42,287 nt of DNA from a virus, in the IMG/VR virus record IMGVR_UViG_3300031601_001712, positions 1 through 42,287 of that record; one strand, written 5' to 3'. Made by a program: the position numbers and the translations under genes. The number at the start of each line of letters is the position of its first letter. The first letter of the stretch is position 1. Positions 34,023-41,881 of this stretch are shown here, piece after piece. The notes below the pieces were generated by a model that was not told the DNA's origin, ran no database searches, and was given only the letters and a program-made list of their open reading frames with translations.

Positions 34023-35056
34023 TACATAGATCCTGCCTTTACTTTATTTTTAAATACGGATAACATTCCTTCTGTATCTATAGATGCAAAACTATCAGGA
34101 CTCTCCCATATTTTAATCTGTTTAATCCCTTTTAAGCATCCTTTAAACATCAACTGTTCCCAACACCAAATTAATATATTTTCAGCTGTTGGTATTGCAA
34201 TTATATCATTAACTGTATTATGATCTAATATATCTATTATATAATTTTTCATAGCTGCCTTCAAATCTTTAAAATCCATAACCATCATTGTTGCAGGATC
34301 AATTCGTTTTCTTATACTAACCTCAATAACCCATTCGTGCCCATGCCAATTCTCACATTTTCCAAGATGGTGTGGAAGTTTATGTGCTGCAGCAAATGAC
34401 ATTTTTCTTGAAATAGTAACAAATGGTTGTTGTCTTGAATCAAAATGAAATTCACCATGACAAGGAACACATAAAGGTTCTAAGTTTGATGTCAAAATAT
34501 TATTATGATCTTCATCTACATGGTGAACATTTATTGAATCAGTTGAATTACATCTTCTACATATAGATATATCTTCAAACTTTGCAAGAAAGTCTCGATA
34601 ATACTTTTTAGCTTCTGCTTCTGGTGTATGAATTTCAGGTTTGTAGTTTGGATGTTCTTCTCCGGTTATATTTAACATTCCATTAATTCTATCTTTATAA
34701 CATCCTTGAATCCATCTTCCTTTAACACTTTCCCTTATTTTATCAATAGTGTTTCCTTTAAAAACAGGATTATTTTCACCCATACGTCTTGAAGAAAGAA
34801 CTCTATTTTTTCTTTCTGGTTCTATTTCTTTTATTCGTGTGGCAATATAATGTTTACTTATAAACAAATCATATTCATTAACCTTGTTTTCAAGTTCAAC
34901 TGTATATAAATCTGTTTCTAATATAAACGGATCAAGAATATCATTTATTTTCCCCAAATATGCTTTATGATTACCATCCTTCTCTCTGGTTAAATGATTC
35001 ATCATATTGCTGTATGTATAACCACATACAGGGCAAATTCCTTGATTTATAATCAT
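34022..35056 (-). CDS. queD: HNH endonuclease fused to QueD (6-carboxytetrahydropterin synthase)
   Basis: 344 residues in one open frame, ATG with AAGGAGAT. Residues 1-30 hold a zinc-finger-like CPVCGYTYSNMMNHL; 87-145 contain NUMOD-like GENNPVFKGN; an HNH domain spans about 163-206 (C166-C169, NVHHVDED with H178/H179, CVPCHGEFH). QueD starts at about 212: TISRKMSFAAAHKLPHH (H225), KCENWHGHEW (catalytic C234, zinc H238/H240), VMDFKDLK, LDHNTVND, PTAENILIWCWEQ, KIWESPDS, the full family pattern at usual length (about 130). QueD makes carboxytetrahydropterin from FolE's product. An internal start for QueD alone (Met219) would lose its first strand, so the fusion seems real. Confidence 0.85.
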   Translation of the reverse strand: MIINQGICPVCGYTYSNMMNHLTREKDGNHKAYLGKINDILDPFILETDLYTVELENKVNEYDLFISKHYIATRIKEIEPERKNRVLSSRRMGENNPVFKGNTIDKIRESVKGRWIQGCYKDRINGMLNITGEEHPNYKPEIHTPEAEAKKYYRDFLAKFEDISICRRCNSTDSINVHHVDEDHNNILTSNLEPLCVPCHGEFHFDSRQQPFVTISRKMSFAAAHKLPHHLGKCENWHGHEWVIEVSIRKRIDPATMMVMDFKDLKAAMKNYIIDILDHNTVNDIIAIPTAENILIWCWEQLMFKGCLKGIKQIKIWESPDSFASIDTEGMLSVFKNKVKAGSM

Positions 35057-35062
35057 ATTATA

Positions 35063-36361
35063 CTATATCTCCTTATATTGATCCAACACATAATCTGTTA
35101 GATTTTTTAAGTTTGATGTAAATCCTTTTAATTTATTTATTAATTCAGTTGTGTCTGTATTCAAAGTCAGCAATTTACTAATTCTATATTTACCAATTAA
35201 TTCTAATATAATTTCTTTTGGCACAACTGTTGTTTTCATAATTATATTAACGGTGGCTGGAATATCTAATTTTTTTTGGATACAATCAGTCAGTGGATTT
35301 CTTATTAATTCCAATGAGTTGTATTCTTTTATTTTTTTATTCAAGTTAGATATTTCATATTTTAACATGGTTTCGTTCATTACTGTAAACATATCATATG
35401 TGTCTAGTAACATTTTATCAATTGGTTTAACTAAGACCTTGCGATTAATATCAACTACGGTTGTTTCAAATGATATTGTTCCTTTGACAGCATTCTTAAT
35501 TTTCACAAGAAAGTCTTGATATATTTTATCTCGATTTCTCTCTCGTAATACTTGAAAAACAATTTTTGTTTTATCAACTGAAAGATCAGTAAATCCAATC
35601 ATTCCTGAATCTAACTCAGCTGAAAATTTGTTTAACATTGACTCAAACCTCTTACCTGGAGGCCATGATTTTAAAGTGATAGTATTATTTCTTGTGTTTC
35701 CTTCAATAATCCCATCAACTTCAATTTTTGCTTTTCCTGTTGTGAGCAATCCTTCTATCACATCAGGTGGAGAAGTTATGATACAATCTGTCATAGGAGA
35801 AATTATTGGTTTTCGTTTTCGAATACCTAATAACCACAATAATCTTTGATATAAATCATTTACTTCAAAACAAGGAATAAATGTTTTAAACCCAAATCCT
35901 ATGCCCTGAGTATATTCATTTCCCATTAAACATATAGGAAACATTGTTGGTAGAAATATGGGTTCTTCATCACCAAGTTCTGTTTTAATAATTGTAGCAT
36001 GATTAACATACTTAAATGCCATATCAATAGTTTTTTGATTAATTCGGCATTCTGTATATCTATCGGCTGCTGCTCCAACAACTTCAACCCCAACATTAGT
36101 ACCAAAATTACCTTGTCCTGTTAAAAACCCTTGACGAACCAACTGGACAATTGTGCCATATGTACCCCCATGTGGATGATAATGACCAATTGTATATGCA
36201 TCAACTTGTCGCGATTTTACAAATTTTAATCTTGAGATCTTATAAGCTGATAATAGAACTCTTCGTTCAACAGGTTTTAACCCATCAATATCCAAAGGAA
36301 AATTTCTATAATTTGAATATTGTCCATAGTCTTTATATAGGTGTGGTAGATTTATATCCAT
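35063..36361 (-). CDS. 52: Type II DNA topoisomerase subunit A (T4 gp52-like)
   Basis: 432 residues, matching T4 gp52 (about 440). It begins with YKDYGQYSNYRNFPLDIDGL, then GLKPVERRVLLSAY and TIGHYHPHGGTYGTIV (GyrA N-terminal landmarks) and carries the catalytic Tyr at 102 in AAADRYTECRI. It lacks the C-terminal beta-pinwheel of GyrA, as usual for phage enzymes. It relaxes DNA ahead of replication forks together with an ATPase subunit (gp39/gp60-like) that is not in this window. ATG with AAGGAGA; a homing endonuclease gene overlaps its start by 29 bases. Confidence 0.93.
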   Translation of the reverse strand: MDINLPHLYKDYGQYSNYRNFPLDIDGLKPVERRVLLSAYKISRLKFVKSRQVDAYTIGHYHPHGGTYGTIVQLVRQGFLTGQGNFGTNVGVEVVGAAADRYTECRINQKTIDMAFKYVNHATIIKTELGDEEPIFLPTMFPICLMGNEYTQGIGFGFKTFIPCFEVNDLYQRLLWLLGIRKRKPIISPMTDCIITSPPDVIEGLLTTGKAKIEVDGIIEGNTRNNTITLKSWPPGKRFESMLNKFSAELDSGMIGFTDLSVDKTKIVFQVLRERNRDKIYQDFLVKIKNAVKGTISFETTVVDINRKVLVKPIDKMLLDTYDMFTVMNETMLKYEISNLNKKIKEYNSLELIRNPLTDCIQKKLDIPATVNIIMKTTVVPKEIILELIGKYRISKLLTLNTDTTELINKLKGFTSNLKNLTDYVLDQYKEI

Positions 36362-37208
36362 GTTGTTTCTCCTTACAAGTTTTAGATATTCCTATTGCAG
36401 AGCATTCACCAGTATGGGTTTTTTTCAAATGGCATTCTCTACATAATACTATTCCATTATCAGGATCTAATGAAAATATTGGATATAACTTTTTAGGTTT
36501 TTCATGATGAACTTGTAAATTAATAGTAGAATAACATAATTCACAAAAATTTGATTTAAATTCTTTTCTTTGCCTTTCAAAAACTTCTTCTTTAAATATA
36601 TTATATTCCACTTGTGTATATGGTAAAATAATTTCTTTTTTATTTTTAATAAAATTATAATTTGGGTTAAACCCATACAAAGGGCAATTATTTTTACATT
36701 CAGCTGAACAATAAAAATTTCTCCCGCCGGTGCCATGCTCAAGAGCTTCTATTCGCCATTCAAGTTGACGACCACTTGGAGTAAACCAACCACCCTTTTC
36801 TTTTGAGTTTGGACAATTATAATATTTACAATGAACTTGAATTTCCCTTTCTTTTATTAATTTATCTGGGGTATATCTTAATTCTTCCATATTAGAAAAT
36901 ACAGGATATTTTTCCTTTATTTTTTTTATTGTTCTTTTATTTTTTTTATTAAATATTTTTGCTTTTTTACTATATGCAGCTTTCTTTTTAGTAGTCCAAT
37001 ATTTTTTATGAGCATCAATTCTTTTATTTTTTTGATCATTTGTTTCATTTTTATAATATTCAATAGTTTTTAATTTTATTTTATTTCTTTTATTTTCAAT
37101 ATGTCCTGGACATTGTTGAAATTTTTTACTGCAACACCACTTACCATTAGCAAACTGATGTTTTGCTTGTTGTCCACATCCATAGTCACATAGTTTTATT
37201 TCATCCAT
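36333..37208 (-). CDS. HNH homing endonuclease
   Basis: 291 residues from the ATG at 37206-37208, which has AAGGAG upstream; longer starts lack a site. N-terminal CDYGCGQQAKHQFANGKWCC block, a Lys-rich linker with few NUMOD repeats, the central shared block (QVHCKYYNCPNSKEKGGWFT to NFYCSAECKNNCPLYG) and an HNH domain (CELCYS, QVHHEKPKKLYPIF, CRECHLKKTH). It overlaps the topoisomerase start by 29 bases and the preceding gene by 8 bases, so it is wedged exactly into the junction without splitting either gene. Confidence 0.87.
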   Translation of the reverse strand: MDEIKLCDYGCGQQAKHQFANGKWCCSKKFQQCPGHIENKRNKIKLKTIEYYKNETNDQKNKRIDAHKKYWTTKKKAAYSKKAKIFNKKNKRTIKKIKEKYPVFSNMEELRYTPDKLIKEREIQVHCKYYNCPNSKEKGGWFTPSGRQLEWRIEALEHGTGGRNFYCSAECKNNCPLYGFNPNYNFIKNKKEIILPYTQVEYNIFKEEVFERQRKEFKSNFCELCYSTINLQVHHEKPKKLYPIFSLDPDNGIVLCRECHLKKTHTGECSAIGISKTCKEKQHGYKSTTPI

Positions 37209-37611
37209 AAAACTCCTTATCATTATAAGGTATTTCATTAATCATCAAAGGAAATATTGGAGGCCCTAAATAAGTATTTGCTTCAATTATATCTTTCCCC
37301 TGCATTATTTTAATTGGATCTAATAAATCTCCACCATTCATTGATACAAAGACTTTTTCATGTTCCGGTATAAAGATATAAGAATAATCTGTCATTCTAC
37401 TATCTGCCCACAACCAGGGCCATTGACAAACATGATTTGCCACGAGTCCTTCACAAAGATTGATGTATTCCACGACCAATTCTTCATACATAGTTTTATT
37501 TACTTGGATTAGAATCTGTGTAGACAATGCCCATATTTCACCACATTTACTAACACTTCCAACCCACTCTGCATCTTTTCCCATACCAACATAAAAATCT
37601 GCTTTTTTCAT
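37201..37611 (-). CDS. Conserved-looking phage protein of unknown function
   Basis: 136 residues, ATG start 3 bases after the preceding gene. ADFYVGMGKDAEWVGS at the N-terminus and ADSRMTDYSYIFIPEHEKVF in the middle look like conserved motifs of a phage family, but I cannot name a function. Mixed alpha/beta; no metal site or membrane segment. The start is followed within the same transcript by the homing endonuclease that overlaps its end. Confidence 0.6.
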   Translation of the reverse strand: MKKADFYVGMGKDAEWVGSVSKCGEIWALSTQILIQVNKTMYEELVVEYINLCEGLVANHVCQWPWLWADSRMTDYSYIFIPEHEKVFVSMNGGDLLDPIKIMQGKDIIEANTYLGPPIFPLMINEIPYNDKEFYG

Positions 37612-37614
37612 TTT

Positions 37615-37908
37615 TTAGCTCCCGTTCATTTGATTCACAATAATTTTAAAGCTGGGAACATCGCCATTTTCTATTTTTTTAATATCTTCGTATGAATCTA
37701 ATAATCTTCTTCTTAGCTCCGTTTCAGCATCATGTACAGCATCAATTTTTTCAGATATGTTTGTATAACTTATACCAGCATCCAAAATAGCTTTACCTAC
37801 TAATTCACATATTACATAATTAAGATCACCTTTGCTTTCAATGAAATTAAATAAGTTATTGATAGCATGGTTCATGTCTTGTTTATCTTCGTCTTTAATA
37901 TAGGGCAT
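37615..37908 (-). CDS. Conserved phage protein (MPYI...NGDV family, DUF6899-like)
   Basis: 97 residues beginning MPYIKDEDK, with GDLNYVICELVG in the middle and DSYEDIKKIENGDVPSF near the end. This pattern (MPYI, GdLNY, YEd.K..NGDV) recurs in a widespread family of small phage and bacterial proteins of unknown function, which I believe is DUF6899. Helical throughout. Start ATG with AAGG-type site, one base after the stop of the small Cys-rich gene. Confidence 0.65.
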   Translation of the reverse strand: MPYIKDEDKQDMNHAINNLFNFIESKGDLNYVICELVGKAILDAGISYTNISEKIDAVHDAETELRRRLLDSYEDIKKIENGDVPSFKIIVNQMNGS

Positions 37909-37909
37909 T

Positions 37910-38077
37910 TTATTTACCTTCTTTTTTGATAAGGTTACAAGTTATGATTTTCTTTCCTTTTGGTTCTTGCATTTTTTTTGGTTCTCCATTGCCCCATGAG
38001 CATTGAAATTGCCCTAATTCATCAACTGAGCATAAGTGACATCCACCACAATCAATTGTTATCGTTTTTGTCCTCAA
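37910..38077 (-). CDS. Small Cys-rich protein, TTG start
   Basis: 55 residues. There is no ATG before the conserved part; a TTG at 38075-38077 has GGAGG six bases upstream and is taken as start. The sequence has IDCGGCHLCSVD, FQCSWGNGEPKK and IITCNLIKK, five cysteines and a CxxCxxC-like cluster, probably a small zinc protein. It overlaps the end of the preceding gene by 26 bases and stops one base before the MPYI protein's ATG. Easily missed because of its size and start codon. Confidence 0.6.
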   Translation of the reverse strand: MRTKTITIDCGGCHLCSVDELGQFQCSWGNGEPKKMQEPKGKKIITCNLIKKEGK

Positions 38078-38282
38078 GTTGTTCCTCCGCCTTATTTACC
38101 AAGTTTATTGATACTGGACCTTTTAAACTCCAGTCCCATTCCCAATGTCTCTTGCCAAATCCAGCTCCTGTATCAAACGATACACCAATATCAAGAAACA
38201 TTTTTTCAATTTTAAATAATTTAGCGCGACCTTCATCACCCAATTTCTCAAGATCAAATGATATGATAATATGAGGGTTCAT
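38052..38282 (-). CDS. Small protein of unknown function
   Basis: 76 residues, ATG with AAAGGAG. Contains FDLEKLGDEGRAKLFKIEKM, a Gly-rich FDTGAGFGKRHWEWDWSLKG and an acidic tail. No family recognised; soluble. It precedes the Cys-rich 55-residue gene, with overlap, in a run of short genes. Confidence 0.55.
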   Translation of the reverse strand: MNPHIIISFDLEKLGDEGRAKLFKIEKMFLDIGVSFDTGAGFGKRHWEWDWSLKGPVSINLVNKAEEQLEDKNDNN

Positions 38283-38298
38283 TGTTTTACTCCTTTTA

Positions 38299-38562
38299 CT
38301 ATTTACTATTCCCTATATATCTCCCTTTTGCATTATAATATCTTGTACCATATTTTGATTTTATGGCATATCCTTGATAGTGGCTTTTTTCATCATAGTA
38401 TCTAATTCGATCACTATTTTGTCTTTGTTGTGAGTACCCTTTATAATGACCACTATCATCATAATATCTTTCTCTTTGATAATAAGAGTCTGTATAAATA
38501 GGAGATATGGTACAAGAACATATTGAAAATATTAATAAACATAAAAGTATAATTCGTTTCAT
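38299..38562 (-). CDS. Small lipoprotein with three YYD-GxYxGY repeats
   Basis: 87 residues from the ATG at 38560-38562, one base after the previous stop; the in-frame upstream extension is rejected because it would bury the signal peptide. KRIILLCLLIFSICSC is a type II signal peptide with a lipobox-like ICSC ending at Cys17. The mature part has three imperfect repeats, RYYDDSGHYKGYSQQ, RYYDEKSHYQGYAIK and RYYNAKGRYIGNSK. A phage-encoded lipoprotein anchored in the host envelope is often involved in superinfection exclusion or lysis control; that role here is inference. Confidence 0.7.
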   Translation of the reverse strand: MKRIILLCLLIFSICSCTISPIYTDSYYQRERYYDDSGHYKGYSQQRQNSDRIRYYDEKSHYQGYAIKSKYGTRYYNAKGRYIGNSK

Positions 38563-38563
38563 T

Positions 38564-38758
38564 TTAAAATTCCATTCCATATTTTGTTTTATTAAATTCT
38601 CTTCGGATTTGTGGCGATACAATTTTCATTTGATTTTTCATAGAATCAAGATATTTTAATTTTTCTTTAATGTTTAGAGTGTCAGACCACAATTGCTGTT
38701 CTAAACAACATTGTCTACATGTTACTTTAACAAGACAATTATCACATGGGGGTTTCAT
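38564..38758 (-). CDS. Small Cys-rich protein (PCDNCLVKVTC)
   Basis: 64 residues from the ATG at 38756-38758, which overlaps the helicase-HNH stop as ATGA; an in-frame GTG further upstream is less likely. PPCDNCLVKVTCRQCCLEQ forms a probable zinc site, and resembles the protein at 31147-31341 (SPCTKCLVNTTC). The rest is helical and charged. Function unknown. Confidence 0.55.
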   Translation of the reverse strand: MKPPCDNCLVKVTCRQCCLEQQLWSDTLNIKEKLKYLDSMKNQMKIVSPQIRREFNKTKYGMEF

Positions 38759-40632
38759 CTTTTTATCATCCTCCACATTTCTTCAATTGTATAGCATGGA
38801 TCTTTTTTAGTATGTATTATTGTATGACAATTTGGACAAACAGGAACTAAATCTTTAATTGGATCTATTATATATTGTTTGCCAATTTGTGATAATGGAA
38901 TAACATGATGAACTTCTATTATATATTTTGCAATAATTCCATAAATTTGTTCCATCTTTATTCCACAAACTTTACAAGAATAACCATGATATTCTAAACA
39001 CTTTTGTCTCGCAGTTGAATTTCGTTCATAGATATTAGATTCAATTTCTTTTCTTGCTCCTTCAAGAAGAATTTGTTGCTCATATGCAAAATTCATTTCT
39101 CCATATGATTCATCAATTAGCGATGATAAAAATTCTTCCTTATCAGATGCTTGATCTAATTGACTTTGTAATTCTTCTTTTATCAGTTCAATTATTGTTG
39201 TTTCAAAGTCATGTTTTAGAGAAAAATCTTTTTGAGAATATTCTTGACCACTTGTTTCATTTACTGATGTTATTACTTTTTCTTTGCTACCTTCAACTAT
39301 TCTACTCATTAATATATTAATAAATGGAATATTATAAGTATCTCTTAATTTTCTTAATATATTTTTATATCGTATTGTTGATTTATCTGCTGAATATAAT
39401 GAAATTATAATCCATGATTCTGGTTTATTCATTTTTAGATCATTAAGAGAACTTATTTCATTACTATATATTTTTTCTCTATCTTCTAAAACTAATCTGG
39501 AGCATCTACCGATGTTCTGAATAAACTTAATGTCGTTTGTCTCTAAATTTCTAAAGAATAAACAGCCAGTCAGATTTGGAATATCAATTCCCTCTGATAA
39601 GATATCATAATGTAAGAAAATAGCTCTTTGATTTAAATCGAGTTTTAATTGTTTTAGTTTTTCTTCATAGTTATATGTAGAATCAAAATCAACTATACAT
39701 CTTCCAATTCTTGATGAGAATAGAAAACATGTAATTTTATTTAATTTACACCATTGTTGAAAATCTTTATCATTATAAATATCATGAACTTGATCTAAAT
39801 CTTTACCTGTAACTAATAGTTTTGCAGCTACTCTTAAAACTTTTTCATGTTCAATAAATGTTTCTATAACAGTTTTAATAGATAATTTGTTGTTATGATT
39901 TATATCAGTTTCATCAAAATATCCATCAATGTCAACTGTATGTAATTTTGGCTGTACTATTTCTAACCTTTCAACCGCTTCCTTAGGACTTAATTCATAT
40001 AGAGGTTTTCCATAAAATTCTTCATCTCTTTGTCCACCAGTTTCTCCGATTGCTTTAGGAGTTGCTGTAAAGAAATATTGTCTTTTAATAGAAGGTTTAA
40101 CTTCCTCAATGTTTCTTCTAAATAACTTTGGATCCTCAATTCCACTCACAGTATTATGAGCTTCATCAAAAGTACAAATATCAATTGGCAAATCTTTTAA
40201 AAGATTAAAACTATGATAAGTTGCAGTTATAATAGTATGACAATTTTGAGCTTTACCACTTTCTACATATGACTTTATATCATGTTCATTAGTAGTTGCC
40301 ATACTTTCATTTGTTATTTTTGGAGTGTAATCCAAACTACCAACAAATATTATTCTAAATTTAATATTAAAATTAGTAGCTAATTCAACAATCTCATCTA
40401 ATAATTGTTCACATAATAGTAATCTATGTGCACCAATAACATATATACCAGTTTCGCTTTGACTATTTTTTATAAGCATATCTTTAACATGAACAGCTTT
40501 CTGAATCCAAGTTTTTCCTGTACCTGTTGGAATAAACACTTGTCCTATATCATGTTTTTGGATTTCATTTGTAGCTAATGTTTGATGATTTCTTAATGTA
40601 TTTATATAGTCACTAAATTTTTCAAATTTCAT
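38755..40632 (-). CDS. SF2 helicase fused to a C-terminal HNH nuclease
   Basis: 625 residues. N-terminal helicase: Walker A IPTGTGKTWIQ (about 34-44), DEAH box CTFDEAHNTVSG, motif III FFTATPKAIG, and a second RecA-like domain with LSEGIDIPNL and QNIGRCSRLV (motif VI). After a linker comes HNH (about 550-615): SCKVCGIKMEQ, IIEVHHVIPLSQIG, PVCPNCHTIIH. This pairing resembles the restriction subunit of type I/III-like or McrBC-like systems, or a phage DNA-processing enzyme. The methyltransferase gene precedes it, with TAATG overlap, which favours a restriction-modification-like module. ATG start. Confidence 0.8.
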   Translation of the reverse strand: MKFEKFSDYINTLRNHQTLATNEIQKHDIGQVFIPTGTGKTWIQKAVHVKDMLIKNSQSETGIYVIGAHRLLLCEQLLDEIVELATNFNIKFRIIFVGSLDYTPKITNESMATTNEHDIKSYVESGKAQNCHTIITATYHSFNLLKDLPIDICTFDEAHNTVSGIEDPKLFRRNIEEVKPSIKRQYFFTATPKAIGETGGQRDEEFYGKPLYELSPKEAVERLEIVQPKLHTVDIDGYFDETDINHNNKLSIKTVIETFIEHEKVLRVAAKLLVTGKDLDQVHDIYNDKDFQQWCKLNKITCFLFSSRIGRCIVDFDSTYNYEEKLKQLKLDLNQRAIFLHYDILSEGIDIPNLTGCLFFRNLETNDIKFIQNIGRCSRLVLEDREKIYSNEISSLNDLKMNKPESWIIISLYSADKSTIRYKNILRKLRDTYNIPFINILMSRIVEGSKEKVITSVNETSGQEYSQKDFSLKHDFETTIIELIKEELQSQLDQASDKEEFLSSLIDESYGEMNFAYEQQILLEGARKEIESNIYERNSTARQKCLEYHGYSCKVCGIKMEQIYGIIAKYIIEVHHVIPLSQIGKQYIIDPIKDLVPVCPNCHTIIHTKKDPCYTIEEMWRMIKR

Positions 40633-41867
40633 TAATTACTCCTTAGCCCGTATAAATCAGCAGGAAAAGAATTTGTAATATAATCAATAGTTTCTTTTGG
40701 TATATTAAAATATAAAAATAATTTATCATCATTCCATTCTTGGTTAAAATCCATAACTGGTATCAAAGAAAGAGCACCATCAAATAAACTATGGTCAGCT
40801 TTATAAATTGATAAACAAAATCTAACAAAATCAGTTTTTAAATATTTTAAAAAATTATATACTTCTGTTTTACTATCAAAGAAAAATATTAATTGAGTTC
40901 TTTGTTTTAATTTTTCAAAACTTGTTATATAATCTTGATTTGGATTTATTATTTTATATAAATCTTCACCATGCATAAATTTTCCGGTTTTATCTCCTGT
41001 TCCAGGTTGCATAGCTGTAAATTGACAGAAAAATTTATTTTTATCTATTTTTGTAATATCAGTTTTATCGGTTATTCTTTGATTCCATGAATAGATTTCC
41101 CCATTATTCTCTAATATATATTTTTCAATTTTTTCTTTAAATGGGTTGACAATTGTTTTCCATTTATCACAGAAAATTGTTATATTATTTATATCTTTTT
41201 CAATATACTTTATTTGGTCAAAATAATTTACATATATTGAAGATTTATATTTTTTATCTATATGAGTAATACAGCATGGAGCTACTTGGTCAATACCAAA
41301 TAATACATTAGGATTAAAAATATCAAAACTACAAACAACATTGTGTAGTTTATTTTTTATTTCCTTAAATATTGGGGTTTGATTTTTCTTAATTGTAAGT
41401 AACCATCTAGCAGGGTGAACAATTATAATTTCATTAAACATTGGAAAAATAGCATTTAAAATTTTAAGATGGTCATTTCTTCCATATGGTGGGTTACTAA
41501 AACATAAATCAAAAGTTTTCATTCCTTTTAAAACCTCCTGGATATTCTCTAAACTATTAACTATTAAATTATTTACTTTATATAGTTTAGTAGCCATTTC
41601 AGATTCTATTCTACAATCTGCTAAAAATATAATGTTTTTATTTGGTACTTTAAATTTATGAATCAATATTTCCAAAAACTCAATATTAAACAAAACTAAA
41701 ATACTTTTATTTGTAACATCAGTTTTAAAAATCATATGTTCACAAAGATCATATGGTGTATGAAAATTTTGCCAATTATTTTCTTTTGGTACTACTTCTA
41801 ATGCTTTTTCTATTAACCACTTTCTTCCTTGTTCGCTTTTTAAAAACTCACGGTGCTCTAATTCCAT
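40632..41867 (-). CDS. N6-adenine DNA methyltransferase (NPPY type)
   Basis: 411 residues from the ATG at 41865-41867 with AGAGGA upstream; an in-frame TTG 18 bases further lacks one. NFHTPYDLCEHMIFKTD near residue 35 resembles the FxTP motif at the start of adenine methyltransferases, ILVLFNIEFLEILIHK takes the place of motif I but lacks its glycines, and FDLCFSNPPYGRNDH at 119-133 is the catalytic motif IV. C-terminal 200 residues would be the target-recognition part. It would methylate adenine in a specific sequence. The degenerate motif I is odd and may reflect help from the upstream partner. It ends in TAATG overlap with the helicase-HNH gene. Confidence 0.75.
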   Translation of the reverse strand: MELEHREFLKSEQGRKWLIEKALEVVPKENNWQNFHTPYDLCEHMIFKTDVTNKSILVLFNIEFLEILIHKFKVPNKNIIFLADCRIESEMATKLYKVNNLIVNSLENIQEVLKGMKTFDLCFSNPPYGRNDHLKILNAIFPMFNEIIIVHPARWLLTIKKNQTPIFKEIKNKLHNVVCSFDIFNPNVLFGIDQVAPCCITHIDKKYKSSIYVNYFDQIKYIEKDINNITIFCDKWKTIVNPFKEKIEKYILENNGEIYSWNQRITDKTDITKIDKNKFFCQFTAMQPGTGDKTGKFMHGEDLYKIINPNQDYITSFEKLKQRTQLIFFFDSKTEVYNFLKYLKTDFVRFCLSIYKADHSLFDGALSLIPVMDFNQEWNDDKLFLYFNIPKETIDYITNSFPADLYGLRSN

Positions 41868-41881
41868 AACACATTCCTCTT

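Noticed and set aside
34022-35056. HNH region as an intein inside QueD
   Set aside because: The extra region is N-terminal, not internal, and no intein splicing motifs (Cys/Ser at start, HN at end) are visible at the boundary.
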